Shown in pieces: positions 13,557-26,000 of a DNA stretch of 64,000 nt. This DNA is from Tethya wilhelma (lineage: Eukaryota; Porifera; Demospongiae; Tethyida; Tethyidae): NCBI GenBank assembly GCA_964030475.1, contig CAXIPT010000002.1, forward strand, positions 5,333,006 through 5,397,005. The letters are read 5' to 3'. The position numbers and the translations under genes are program-made. How positions within the stretch are numbered: position 1 is the first letter of the stretch; each line of letters starts with the position of its first letter. Under the pieces are notes generated by a model. That model did no database searches and was not told the origin of the DNA. It saw only the letters and a list, made by a program, of their open reading frames with translations.

Positions 13557-16500
13557 CCTGCATTAATTACCTGAATATCGTAGGGGCACCAAAACAGTGG
13601 TGGACTAAGTAGCTCCTCTCCACTAACAATCACATAGTCAGTGATACTCTGTGTAATTGGAGAGAGAAATATTGAAATCAGTGCCATAAATACACGTACT
13701 GCACAATCAACATATACCGTGTCATTGATTTCTATGGATCGTGGTTCTCCACATCGGCTGGTGGGACGCCCCACAGGACTCAGAGTTACCACATATTGAT
13801 CAGCATTTTCAATACCTACAAAATAATAAAAAAAAAAGATTAGAATTATGCTACTAACCTATATAGCTAGGAAATGGTTCAATGGAAAAAAATTAATGGT
13901 AACTGTTATCTACAGTAACTGTGTGACTGTGAATAAGGAATGAATACTGTGACTATATTATTATAATAAATCACATAACAGAAGATGTCAAAATTCATAT
14001 AGTGCTGTTTTCCCATTGTTAACAAAAATCATTACATGTGCACACGTAAAAAATTAATGGTGATACATAATTATACCTTGAGGTGCCTCCCAGCTGATAC
14101 TTATCTTGATCTTTTGAAAGCGTTCTTCATCTATCACTGACCCAACATGTGTTAGAGTCTCAATCTGGCTTGGATTGACAAAAGTTGCTAGATGAGAAAA
14201 TTTTAATGAGAACTCGATGTTAAGCCTCATCATTATCATATCAAAGTATCACATTAGAATACTAATCAGAAGTTGACCAATACATGCATGTATGAAACTT
14301 GCATAAATTATTATTAATTATTTTTATGCAATACAAAGAAATGAACAGCTGACAATATTAAATAACCAAGACTACGTTTACCACAGTGTACTCATACATT
14401 CACTGTAATGTGTACCTTGACCTTCCACTTCAATAGTGGTAGCGGGAGAGTACTCCGACAGACCCAGCATCGCCGTGGCAACTGCAAATGAGATGTTAAT
14501 TCGCTGACAGGCAAAGGCACCAAGATCAATCTCAGTTCCATTCTCCTACGGACAAGATAAAGAATGTTATGTTCCAAGTGTGTGTCTCTCAATCCATCTA
14601 TCTAGCAAATACATAGTAACGTACCAGGACAAAATAGCTAAAGCCTCCACCTCCAGACACATCTCTAACTCTGACAATGATGGTGCCAAAGCCTCCCATA
14701 ACACCAGGAGCTGATGGTATGGAGCCAGTGATGTCCACCTCATAGATAGCAGTGGTGTCAGGTACTTTGGTAATATTGGGAGGCAACACAGGATTAGCTG
14801 CACTGGGATAGGCTGGAGAGTTGGGGGGGGGGGAAGAAGGAAAAAAACATTGCAAAAAATCTGGATTTAACTCTGAAACCTAAATACAGTGAAACCTCCG
14901 AACAAAGGACACTTTGGGGACAATATAAATTCAGCTTGTTTGTCCTTTGTAGAGAGGTTGTTCTCCAATTCTCAGAGGTTCTATTTGTATTGCTATAACA
15001 GTGTCCCTATCTCAGAGGGTCCACTACTGGAGGATCTACTGTATACTGGATGGTCAAAAAACCCCATTTAATTGCATTACATAATAATATGAAGACTACA
15101 AAATTAATAACAAATAAGATTGATTAATACAAGCTTACCTTCAATCATGCTGTATTCATTATCAACGACATTACATCCGGTTGCACAAGAGGGATTAGCT
15201 CCCTGGAAAAGATGAAAATTAATAATTAATTATTAACAAAACTACCTTAGTGCTAATGATTTAAACGTACTGAGAAATCTGCACAAGCCAGACCACAGGG
15301 TGGGAAACGATCAGCAAAACAAAAGAATGCACCACAATCACTAACACAGTCATCTCTCTGGGGAAATATAGAACAAAATTTAAAATATAATTTTAAAACC
15401 ATGCATCAATTTAATGACTAAAACTGAGCTTTGTTACATTGGAATTTCTTCCATAAATATTTGCATATAGCAACATCAACTTACACAGGTAGTTGGGCAA
15501 TCAGTAGCTGTAGGATTTTGAAGACGTTCCACACACCCTCTCTTGCACTCTAACACCTAGAGTCCACAGAAGATCGAGTGTGTGTGTGTGTTTGTGTGTG
15601 TGAACCCAAAGTACTTACACTCAACTATGAACTATTCATACATACATTTGTAAGTGAACTAGGAATAAATCGACCACAGTCCAGGTTACCACACTGAGTA
15701 AAGTCACCCGACAAACAGTCCCTCCCCATGAGGGCCATATCAGAGACCAGGAAGGACTGTGTAGCCAGCGTCCAGAGAGGAAAGCCTGGTACAAGCTGAA
15801 AGAAAAGGAAAATATAATATTTAAATAATCAATCTTATCACTTTACATGAATGCTTACCATTTCAGTAGCATTAAGAAGGATAAGCTGTAAGTGTAAAGA
15901 CAGATCAAAAGCAGAACAGTAATACCAAACAGTAAGTGCAGTGAAAACACAAATGACTTACCCTCTCCAAGCACAGGGACTGGCAGAGACCTAGCTGTTC
16001 TGCATCAGACTCAGTTGTATTTGGTTTCTGTGGTACTTCCTCAGGGAGGTTGCAATTTGGCAGAACTAGTATGTAAATGGAACCACAACAGAATGAAGAG
16101 TTCAAGCATCAATGGCCCAACACACTTAAAAATATAGCCATTGTAATAAGTATGAGAAATCACCAGCATATGTTTTGCACAATAGTTCAATAGCTTCTAA
16201 ACAGTAATCCTACATCCTGACTGGAACTAAACCAATCAGCTTACCAAATCAGAGCAATTCACTTCAGATTACAAGCATAGCTACAACTGCTAAAACTTAA
16301 TTTTCACTTATTTTATAATCTCATTGAAAACCTCAATAAACATAAGTCCATGTTCGTACAAGTAGCCTAGCAACAATAGCTCTAGGTGATTAGCTTCCAT
16401 GCAACCTGTACTTACTCTCGTTTGATATTTCTCCCACAGTGATAGTGACAGCTGGTGAATAGTCAGACACATTGAGCATTGCTGTGGCAACTGCGAACGA

Positions 16501-16632
16501 GATTTCAATTTCTCGACAAGAGAATGCCTCTAGATCAACCTCTGTGCCATTTTCCTATTGGGGAAAGATTGTGAATCAAATGCAAGGGCCAATTTTTTTG
16601 TAAAGCTACAATGCTCTCTCTCTCTTGCACAT

Positions 16633-16669
<37 letters not shown>

Positions 16670-17191
16670 CAGGCTATAAAAACTTTGGTTGCTAGGCAAT
16701 GACAAACACACACACACAAACGACAAAAAAAAATTGATCATGATCAAAGCTGGAAGTATACTTCACTTCCAGACTTCAAGGTAGAATACAGTTCTGAGCT
16801 TCAGTACATGCATGCAAGTACCCACACAATGCACTATTGCTCATAATTATGTAGCACACATACACACTAGTAGTCATGGGATGACTGACTGGCAGGATGT
16901 TGCAAAGCTTTAGAAATGAAGCTAAAGGATATGATGTGTTTTTCTGCACATGCAGACATGCTGCTTGCTTGGATACATGAAAAAGAGACAGGTAGAAATG
17001 CACCATGCATTGAGTGGGTGCTTCAAAATGTGATCAGATGATAAAGTTCAACAATCAAGCATTTGTGCATTGGTTCTGAGAGGAAGTGATTCAAGTGGCA
17101 TGTTGTCAAAATCCAATCTCAACAAATGCTACATCCAATGGAAATCCCATTAAAGACAGCAAAGTGACCTTTCTAATAGTTGAGTCAATGA

Positions 17192-17267
<76 letters not shown>

Positions 17268-17554
17268 GTATATACATACNCTGCACAAGCCAGACCACAG
17301 GGTGGGAAACGGTCGTTAAAACAAAAGAATGCACCACAATCACTAACACAGTCATCTCTCTGCGTACATACATAAATAGAAAATATCAATTATAAACTTA
17401 TTAATACTACCAATCAATAATGGATATTAAATATAGTACATAAAGCAACTTACACAGGTAGTTGGACAATCAGTGGCTGTAGGGTTTTGAAGACGTTCCA
17501 CACACCCTCTCTTGCACTCTAACACCTAAAGTCAACAGATGTGTGTATGCATCA

Positions 17555-17587
<33 letters not shown>

Positions 17588-17844
17588 AGTTGAACAGTTA
17601 CCAATTACATACAGTGGGAAGTGAACTGCGAATAAATCGATCACAGTCTAGAGTGCCACACTGAGTGAAGTCGCCCGATAAACAGTCCCTCCCCATGAGG
17701 GCCATATCAGAGACTAGGAAGGACTGGGTAGCCAGCGTCCAGAGAGGAAAGCCTGGTACAAGCTGTGGAAAGAGAATTAAATATTTTGATAATTTCTACT
17801 AATAATTATACGCATAATGATGAAAGCACACACACACACACACA

Positions 17845-17880
<36 letters not shown>

Positions 17881-18765
17881 CACACACACACATACATAAT
17901 TTCACAAAATAATACACACAAAAGTCAATTACTTGCAGTTCGCAGAAGCGTAAAGTTAGGAACTTAGGAAGCATAAAACTTCCGATGGTTAAACTTTGAA
18001 TTTACTCACAGAACAAGTACATGAACTATGAAATTACAACAATGGTTTCACCTAGGTCTTTACAAAAAAACTATTTTTTTTACTCAAGACTCAAGCTTGA
18101 GCAGTTTGTGTTACTGTACATGATATGAGTGTTCGAAGTCATGGAACACAAAACATTTAACGCACTGTCTGCATGGCCAAGCAGAAGGCTTAAAAAATGA
18201 CCATGGTAACATGCAATCATAATAATTATTATTATTATCATAGGATCAAATTAAACCAGTTGAACATCTGCAAAAAGAAGTAATTGGACTATATATACCA
18301 TGCCTGATTGGTTTCTTTTTAATTGTCTTGCACTCACCATTTCTGTCGCATTTAGCAGAATAAGCTGCAAAGTAAGATGAACACATGTAGTACACTCACA
18401 ATTATAACAGTAGCTACTCAAGCAAAGTTTATGTCAACACACAAATCACTCACCCTCTCCAAGCAGAGAGACTGACACAGAGCCAGCTGACGGGCATCAG
18501 ACTCACTGGAGCTTGGCTTGGAAGGAAGATCATCAACAGGTAGGTTGCAGTTTGGCAGAACTATATATCAGTCACGAGTGTGTTATCGTTTTACACTTTA
18601 TTATTATGTGCAACAAAATAGTGACCATGCACATCGACAATGATCCACAATTTGTACATTAATTTTGCATCACTTAATTTACTTACCTCCAGTCTGTGAT
18701 GTGACGAGCAGGATTAGACTCAACAAGAGACAGGCTCTGAACATCTGAGCTTTCATAGCCGCCAT
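9688..18765 (-). CDS. Gene B/C: receptor-like secreted Cys-rich/FN3 protein without membrane segment
   Basis: Paralogue of receptor A. Exons: 18687-18765 (signal peptide, MAAMKAQMFR), 18454-18560, 18338-18364, 17613-17762, 17454-17525, 17281-17359 (cut by the N at 17280), 16416-16554. A second copy of the N-terminal module follows: 15962-16065, 15859-15885, 15646-15795, 15485-15556, 15271-15357, 15139-15202, 14625-14812, 14416-14545. Then FN3 block 1: 14077-14187, 13718-13815, 13571-13648, 13369-13432, 12984-13270, 12421-12828, 11970-12039. FN3 block 2: 11659-11769, 11444-11538, 11275-11352, 10998-11061, 10554-10840, 9993-10373, 9688-9762. The last exon reads STPRNIRINT then TGA; there is no TM or kinase. 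Exon 16416-16554 ends in phase 1, exactly what exon 15962-16065 needs, so one gene is preferred over two. Two exons (about 64 and 188 nt) are missing at the N at 17280. The alternative is two genes, the downstream one lacking its signal exon. Confidence 0.7.
12192..12368. mobile_element. Hairpin MITE, family 1, longer copy
   Basis: Begins TAGCCTCGTTCCCAGGCC and ends GGCCTGGGGACGAGGCTA. Internal arms extend the hairpin (CTGCGTGCT against AGCACGCAG). Intron of gene B/C. Confidence 0.7.
13449..13554 (+). repeat. (GA)n and (TG)n microsatellites around a scaffold join
   Basis: GA run to 13520, N, then TG run to about 13554. Intron of gene B/C. Confidence 0.9.
13521..13521. other. Scaffold join (N) inside gene B/C
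   Basis: The N separates (GA)n from (TG)n within an intron. Exons on either side (13369-13432 and 13571-13648) keep compatible phase 0, so no coding loss is evident. Confidence 0.7.
14887..15041. mobile_element. MITE, family 2 (CAGTGAAACCTCC ends, TA flanks)
   Basis: CAGTGAAACCTCCG at the left and GGAGGATCTACTG at the right form terminal inverted repeats flanked by TA dinucleotides, as expected for Tc1/mariner or pogo-type non-autonomous elements. Related copies lie at 20336-20543 and 62013-62091. Intron of gene B/C. Confidence 0.7.
17191..17270 (+). repeat. (CA)n microsatellite beside a scaffold join
   Basis: Interrupted CA run shortly before the N at 17280. A shorter CA run is at the matching place in receptor A (6229-6245). 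Confidence 0.85.
17280..17280. other. Scaffold join (N) cutting an exon of gene B/C
   Basis: Exon 17281-17359 is cut 8 nt short of the 87-nt length seen in its paralogues, and the next two exons (64 and 188 nt) are missing. The DNA on the other side matches the intron that lies two exons further on in receptor A. Confidence 0.85.
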
Positions 18766-19509
18766 GTCGTCTCAAGCAGTGTCTACAGTATTAATGTGGG
18801 TGCGCATGCGCAATACCCCCCACGAACAAAATTTATCGCGGTTGACGATCATTACCGGAAGGGGCCCTGCATGCATGACATTGTTCTGTTTTGCCAAACA
18901 ATTTTGAAACTTACGTACAAGAAAATGAGAAAAGATGGCAATCAAACAAAAGGAGATGTTTCTATAATAATGATACAACTACATAATATTATATGTACAC
19001 ACACAGAGCAAACCACACTAAATCACACAAGGTATACATTTGCATACAGTCAAACAAACATGCACTGAAGTGACAAGGAGAATCAAATTTTGGTGAACTT
19101 GGTAGGAAAACAAACAAACAATCAAACAAACAAACAAACAAAGAGAATTAAGCATTCTCAATTGAGAAATATAGTTATGAACTATAATGAATAGGTAGGT
19201 GGTTTATAATTTGAAGAGACTTTAACACAATATTTATGTGTATGAATAACAAGAAAATGCATACTATAATATTCTGCGTGAACAGCTGACATACTATAAC
19301 AATTATGAATGAATAATGAATGAGTAATGACAGAATGAGGGAGAAACAGTTATGTATTATGAAAAGGAAGTGACAAGTTATAGGGTCATAGGTAAGAAGT
19401 ATTATATAATAATGTACGTCTTTCGTATATATACATAGTCAATAAAACTGAGAAGCTCGATCAAATCATGGTATGTAGCATTGATCGAGCAAAATTTAAA
19501 TTTGTACAG
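18766..19509. other. Intergenic: gene D 3' side to B/C promoter
   Basis: No coding exon was found. It contains the NRF-1-like palindrome near B/C, a short (CAAA)n tract near 19110-19140 and otherwise AT-rich DNA. Confidence 0.6.
18801..18812. promoter_or_regulatory. NRF-1-like palindrome upstream of gene B/C
   Basis: TGCGCATGCGCA is a perfect palindrome matching the NRF-1 consensus. It lies 36 bp upstream of the B/C start codon, a plausible core-promoter position. A related TGCGCACGCGCA lies upstream of receptor A. Confidence 0.5.
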
Positions 19510-20014
19510 TTATGATCCTTGATTTGCACGTTCTGCTACAAAGTCCATGAGTGTATCTAGTTTGTGCTCAATATTATTCAGTTTCTCTTGCAGTGAAACC
19601 ACTTTATCCTCCACTTGCTGGTTGGAGACAACTTGAGTGAGGATACCGTCGACCCTGAAAGATGAGCAGGGACATGCACTAATAGTCACACTCTTGTAGT
19701 CACTGAATGCCTCGTATATAATATTGAATGATGTACATACTACTGGATCCTAGCTCGAGCTAGGTATAAAGGATTGACTGATTGTACTTAAAGGTAAAAT
19801 CTCCCAAAAATGGAAAAATAGTTTGCCCTACAAATACCCAGAAATTATGCTTCCTTTACAACAGAACCAAGAGAAACATCTCTTTAAGATAAACAGGCCT
19901 AATTAAGTAATACGTATTGTTTCCAAAACATGTACAGTTCACCAGATAGCCTTATTGACTCCATAGTTGTGTGTTTGCATTGGGTATTTGTGATTTCATG
20001 CATAATATGCGATG

Positions 20015-20045
<31 letters not shown>

Positions 20046-23000
20046 CAAAACAGGATACTGAGATCGAAACGGAACAATGTCTCGGAAAAAACTAAAACAA
20101 GCCTCATTTTTTCAATGTTAAACCCATGTAGTGAGGCAAACCTCACCCATTAGCTAAACCATTCACTCCTATACAGACTAATACACGTTTAACTACCATG
20201 GTTCTCAAGCATATACTGAAAAACAGTCATTCCCTACATTTCTTCTGAGAAATACCTCAAATTTCAAATTCTAAGATTTAATATTACACATAAGGGTACA
20301 TAATGTACACAGAATAATTAGACCATCACCCCATACAGTAGAACCTCCGATAGTGGACCCTCCAAGATAGGGACACTGTATTATAAACCTCTTAACAAAG
20401 GACAATTCTTAGTTCCCAATATTCCAATTCCCTATTGTAGCAATACAAACAGAACCTCTGAGAAGAGGACAACCTCTCTACAAAGGACAAACAAGCTGAA
20501 TTTATATTGTCCCCAAAGTGTCCTTTGTTCGGAGGTTTCACTGTAGCGGACACCAATGTATGTATAACACTACTCTAAAAAATTCTACTACTCCAATAAT
20601 AGTAAGTGACTAACACACTAATACCTTTCTCCTAAAGTTAAAAGCTGTGATGAAATGGTGTCTTCGCTTGCTCCAAAGAGAGTAGAATCTGTATTGCAAC
20701 CTAGCTCCATTAGTTTCACTGATCCAACATCTTCTCTCTCGAGATAAACTGCAATGTTGCCCTTGGCTGATTCATCAGTACTCTCTATGCTGACATTGGG
20801 ACCCACTCTACACTCGTTAGTGAGTGGAATGACCAGGGGCTCACTCCAATTACTGGCAAGACTGTAGTTGTTGTAAGCTCTCATCTGCGAAACAAAAATG
20901 ACACCACATGTACAATCAAGAGCATTCTCTGTAGACTTCCAATAAGAGGACAAAATTAATATTATAACGTAGCTATAGCAACAGAATCCTGATATAATAT
21001 AATACTGTAGTTATGATAAAACCTTTGTCTCAAAGAGGAGTGAACTTAGGATAATATAATGATCTTGCTTACTTACTTGTAATTGGAGGCAGTGGACAGT
21101 GTCATTGATAGTCAAGACTCTGTTGACATTTGTCTCTGTTGTGCCATGCTGCAGGTCAGATATACAGAGACAGAGAAACAAACATGGAATTATTTTCTGA
21201 CAAGCACAAATCACTACAAAATTCTTTACACTAGTAAGCTAAGTTGGTAAAGATCATTATACAAACAAACGATAAGTTGGTGGACCATTGGGTTGAAATA
21301 ACATCATTAGTTTTGATAATGACATACCTCAAACATTTGCACAAATCCATGTGCCTCTCTACTGCCCTCAAAGCTTAGATCTTCTTCTCCAATAAACAAC
21401 TCGTAGCTTCTCAAGATACCATACAGTGCAAGAGGTGCTTTCCATCTCACGTTTAACTTTAATCTTTTACTCGTGTTGTTGTACGAAATGTTTCTGACTA
21501 AGATATCTCTTGGAGGTGTGGGTGGCAAGGGATCGGTGTTTATGACACAGGTTTGAGTACGAGGCAAGTCTCTCCAAGAATAGGAGGAATTGATCACCGA
21601 TTTTACCTACAAATTGACAAGTTAAAACACGCAACTTATATTAATCGGTTAAGCCTATTAAAATACGAAAATGTACACTTGCACAGTAATGCACACATAC
21701 ATACAGAGACACACTTAAACACATACATTATATGCATAGCTAATGGAGTCCCTAAGATAAGGACAGAGTGATATACTGTGTTCCATATAACAAAAGCAAA
21801 CAAAACCTCTAAAAAGAGGACAACCTCTCTATTCTAATAAAGGATAAACAGACTAAAATCTTCACTACTTTTAAAGGGTTGTTTGCGTGCAATTGAGGTT
21901 TCATTGAGCATACTTTTGTGAAATTGAGGTGGACTTACTTGCCAAAACAAGTATAAAAATTAACAACAGCATAATTTGAATGCAACTACCCATCAAAGAG
22001 CCACTCACAAACGGCATCTGTTAGCATCATAAGTTCAATTTATTAGAAATGTTGGTAACAAACTCACTTCAATCAGGAATCTCTGAGAGCTGTTCACTTG
22101 AGGTTCAAAGTTCGGTAACGTCATGGTGAAATCATTATGCCATTCCTACAAAATCAAAGACAAAACACACATTAATCAACGGCCATAATAGTTCAACAAC
22201 ATTGCAGCCTAGTAACTAAGTATTGAAGAATAATAATCTCTGACATTATATGACCATAGGTCACAAACTTATAAGATCACCAACTTGCCTCTGAGCGTGA
22301 AAGGTAGTAGGCATCTCGAACTGGAATACGTCCGTTTTGTAATAAGGTTTTCACGACGAATTGTGTTATGTGGGATATTTGAAGAGCGTCAGGAAAGGAC
22401 CAGTTCACCTGAATGTCAAATCCTCCATTAGGATCCCAGATTCTCTGACAATTGAGACTCATAGTTGGTGGTGGACCACTCACTGTATACATAGTGATTG
22501 TTAATAAATTTTCAACTTTGAGAAAATTTAAGATTATGCTAAATTTCAACCACCAATTAATATCAAATTTTCTTTCATATTGCCACATAATAATAACAAG
22601 CTCCTATTACAACTACACTTACATTGTGCAGCAAATGTGTTATAAGAGCCAATATTATGAGATGCTGGTTGGGATACAATCTGCAATAGAAAAATTTAAT
22701 GGCACAAAACAAGTTATCTTTGACATACATAACATGGGTATACAACCTGCAAGTTTCACAAAAATTTTACTGATTATTATTCTGTGAACATTTATATACC
22801 TCAATAAGATAAGCACAGCCAAACTTCAATAAACCGTTAGGTCTTTTTGCTTGTATCACAAAGTAAGTTGTTTCCTGCAAAGGTAAAAGGTCAGTCATAA
22901 CATTTAGCTATCATGCAATATGTAGCTACCAGCAACATTCAAATCAGTGGGAAAAATGCACAAATACACCATGATTAGTATAGCAATGATGTCATAGTGA

Positions 23001-26000
23001 AGAGATCACATGCAGTTACTAGCTGACATAACATCCTTGTCTGTTAAAATTACTTTAGTGATATTTTCGTATTTGTAGACTGTATTAGGCCCTGTATCTC
23101 CACAACCACTTGAGTCCGGATCTACATATACTGAGACATCATACGAAGTCAAGAATTCGGATCCTGTGTGTAATAAAAGGAAGTATAACATACAATACAC
23201 TAAAATACACTCTAGTACATATTGAAACTGCATACAATTGCAGGCCATATGGTATTGTACAAATGCATACATGTGGTCACATATAAGCCTACTCAATGAA
23301 AAACTGTTTCAATTTCAGAGATTGTAAAGTTTTGGGAAAAAAAAAACTAACAGTGTTATTGTAAACTATGAAGGATAGCTATATAATATTATAAACACAA
23401 ATTCACATTCAATAGCTGCTTATGCATACTGTGAGCTTTCAATTGCTGCGATAATGCAAGCTTAAGCTTAGCAATGGGCATTTCGGAAATTAAATTATAT
23501 CAATCTTTCATTCATTCAAGCATAATAATTTATAATATACCATTTGGTCGTGCCCATGATAGGTTAGCAATGGAGTAGCCTAGGAAACCGTCTCGATAAT
23601 CTTCGGAGAACTCGACTCTTATAGAATCCACGTTAACTTTTGATGGTCTCCCACCCACTGCAAGTAGAACACATGTGCATGCATGTTGAGTACAATGTGA
23701 ACCAAGCATTAAAAATGCTCATGAAATGTGCAGATCGCAATCTTAAAAATGCTTTCAAAAGTAAACAAACAACAAGCAAGTCACTTTGTAAGGTTAAGCG
23801 GTCGACAGGTGAGAGCCAAAACAGACTCTGAGAGCTATAATCCCCGAGGCTTTAGTGACAAACACCAGCAAAACAAGGTGGGGCTCATTATGTAACCATA
23901 GTATTGATGTGCGTGCCAGCTATGATGTTACAACCAAACCTTATACCATCACTGTCAAAATCCAAAGCCTAACACTTTGAGCAGGAAATCTGTGACTGTG
24001 TGCAAACTACTATTGATGAGCATGTGTAAGCCAAGAGAAATTTTTGAGCTTCATGCATTATTTCCACTATGCATGGGAACGAGATATTCTCTGAGAAAAC
24101 AGTGGTCTCATTGTACACCCACACACACACACGTTTCTTTTATGAGATGTAATGTCCAGTACATTTAATTACGCAAATTGATCTGTCTTATGAATGGAGG
24201 GTGTGGAGCACTGGACAAATGAAGACCTTGTAGTGTCGTATAGTTTTACAAGAGCTAAGACAACTCAGCTCTCATTGCTTTGCATGAAAATTACCTGAAC
24301 TTTTTTACTATACACCGTGAGCTTTTGAGATCATTAGTAGTAAGTAGACAATTATTATTTGCACAAACAATTATTGTCGTGTGATACTTGTATGATTTTT
24401 GAGTCGAGTAACACGTGAAACACATCCGTTCTCATGTAAGTGATGGTAGCTTTACACGTATCATTGGATTCCACAATAAAATCAGTGTGTGCAGTCGACA
24501 TAGCTACTATTATAATAAACTTTGCTATAATTTAGACTGGTATAGTGAGGCCTAGGCTTTATATTATGTTATGGGCTGTCAATTTCGAGGAAAAGTTGAT
24601 TGATTAATGATTACTTTTGGACTATATCCATTCATGGATGTGTGCTATAAACCAGACAAGCATTGTTTAGTACTTTGCTGAAACTAAAATACTTACGTAC
24701 ACAGATAACAACATATCAAAAGGAAATCAAAATAATCCACAGTCCCCACCCTCAAAACAATAAGAATTGACAAACTTAATGATACAAAGAAATTTTACTC
24801 CGGAAATCAAGCCTATGGTTGGAACAGCTGGTGCAATCAGCATTTTTATTATATTATTTTTGTAGGTGATTGTAGATTTATTTATTAAAACATTGACTTA
24901 CATCCTGTCACTGAAATTCGCTTCTCGGGAGAGAAATGAACAGAAGAAGGAGAAGTCAATTGTGAAACAGCAGCAAAGGAAACCGAAACATCATTACAGG
25001 CAAATGGGGAAAAATCCAGTGGAGTGTCAAGGTTTCTCTGCACAAATAATAAAGTGTGTGTGTTTGCATGTGTGAACAGTATACAGTCAGCTTTTATAAT
25101 ACTAAAGATATTAAATTTTAGCTACAGAGAAAGATACAGAAGCTAGCTACAAGTTACAGAAGCTCAAGTTCTGAGATAAAGATAGTCAATTTGTTAGTAA
25201 CCTGTTGTGGTGTTTGACCATGATGTGTGAATGAGTGTTATCTATGGAGGCTTACAAGTGAGGTCAATGAGTCAACATAGTTAAGAACTGTAGTTTCTGA
25301 GTAATCATGTCTGCAAGACTACAAGTTACCATGTGGAAACAAAGAAACTATGTACACAACCCTATACAAGACAGCTTACATATCACAATGTAAAGCTGTA
25401 ACTCTACAGGAATGGCCTGAGGTAAGTCTGTGGCAATCAGTTACTGATTCAAAGTTGCAGTTCATGTTGAGAACATGCATCCAGAGTATAAATGCTTAGA
25501 CCTTCACCTGCATGACTGTATTCATTATGACCAAGGGTATGAAATCATATACGTATTGTACGTAGGTATGCTTCCTCGATTTTGTTTAACAATACCCGGA
25601 AATATATATTGTGCAAGACCTACAGTAACTGTTTCAAATGTGCTGTGTGCATATGCAAACAAAAGCCTTTTATGAACATGCCAGTAACCAGTGGCTGTAT
25701 TTATATTCACCTGCCAGACATATCTGAGAGTATTTCTCACAGAAGAAGAAATCTTTAAGAGGTAGGCAATTGGATATTGAGTTAGGTTGTTAGACTGACT
25801 AGCTCCCTGTGCTAGATTTGGAAGAGTTTCTCTTGTGTTGACTGAATAGAGCCATTTCTCCTCTCTGTTGGTGAGATACTCCACTAGTGGCGGTGATGAA
25901 GGTCGTTGAGGAAGGCTCTGTGAATCTGAGAATAGGATCATGCCAAATATAAAACATCAACGAGATTCAAAGGTGAGTTAAAACTTTTACAGAGATATAG

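Noticed and set aside
13267..13563. Frames with SLSLSL and THTHTH
   Set aside because: Translations of the (GA)n and (TG)n tracts; only the short exon 13369-13432 inside is real.
23006..23053. Extension of gene D exon 23054-23163 to a donor near 23019
   Set aside because: That donor gives phase 1, whereas the next exon needs phase 0; AAA|GTAATT fits and aligns with receptor F.
24398..24500. Minus-strand frame with SNDTCKATITYM that looked like the missing exon 7 of gene D
   Set aside because: Its splice phases do not fit. The exon at 24902-25037 (DFSPFACNDVSVSFAAV) fits both phases and the family motif.
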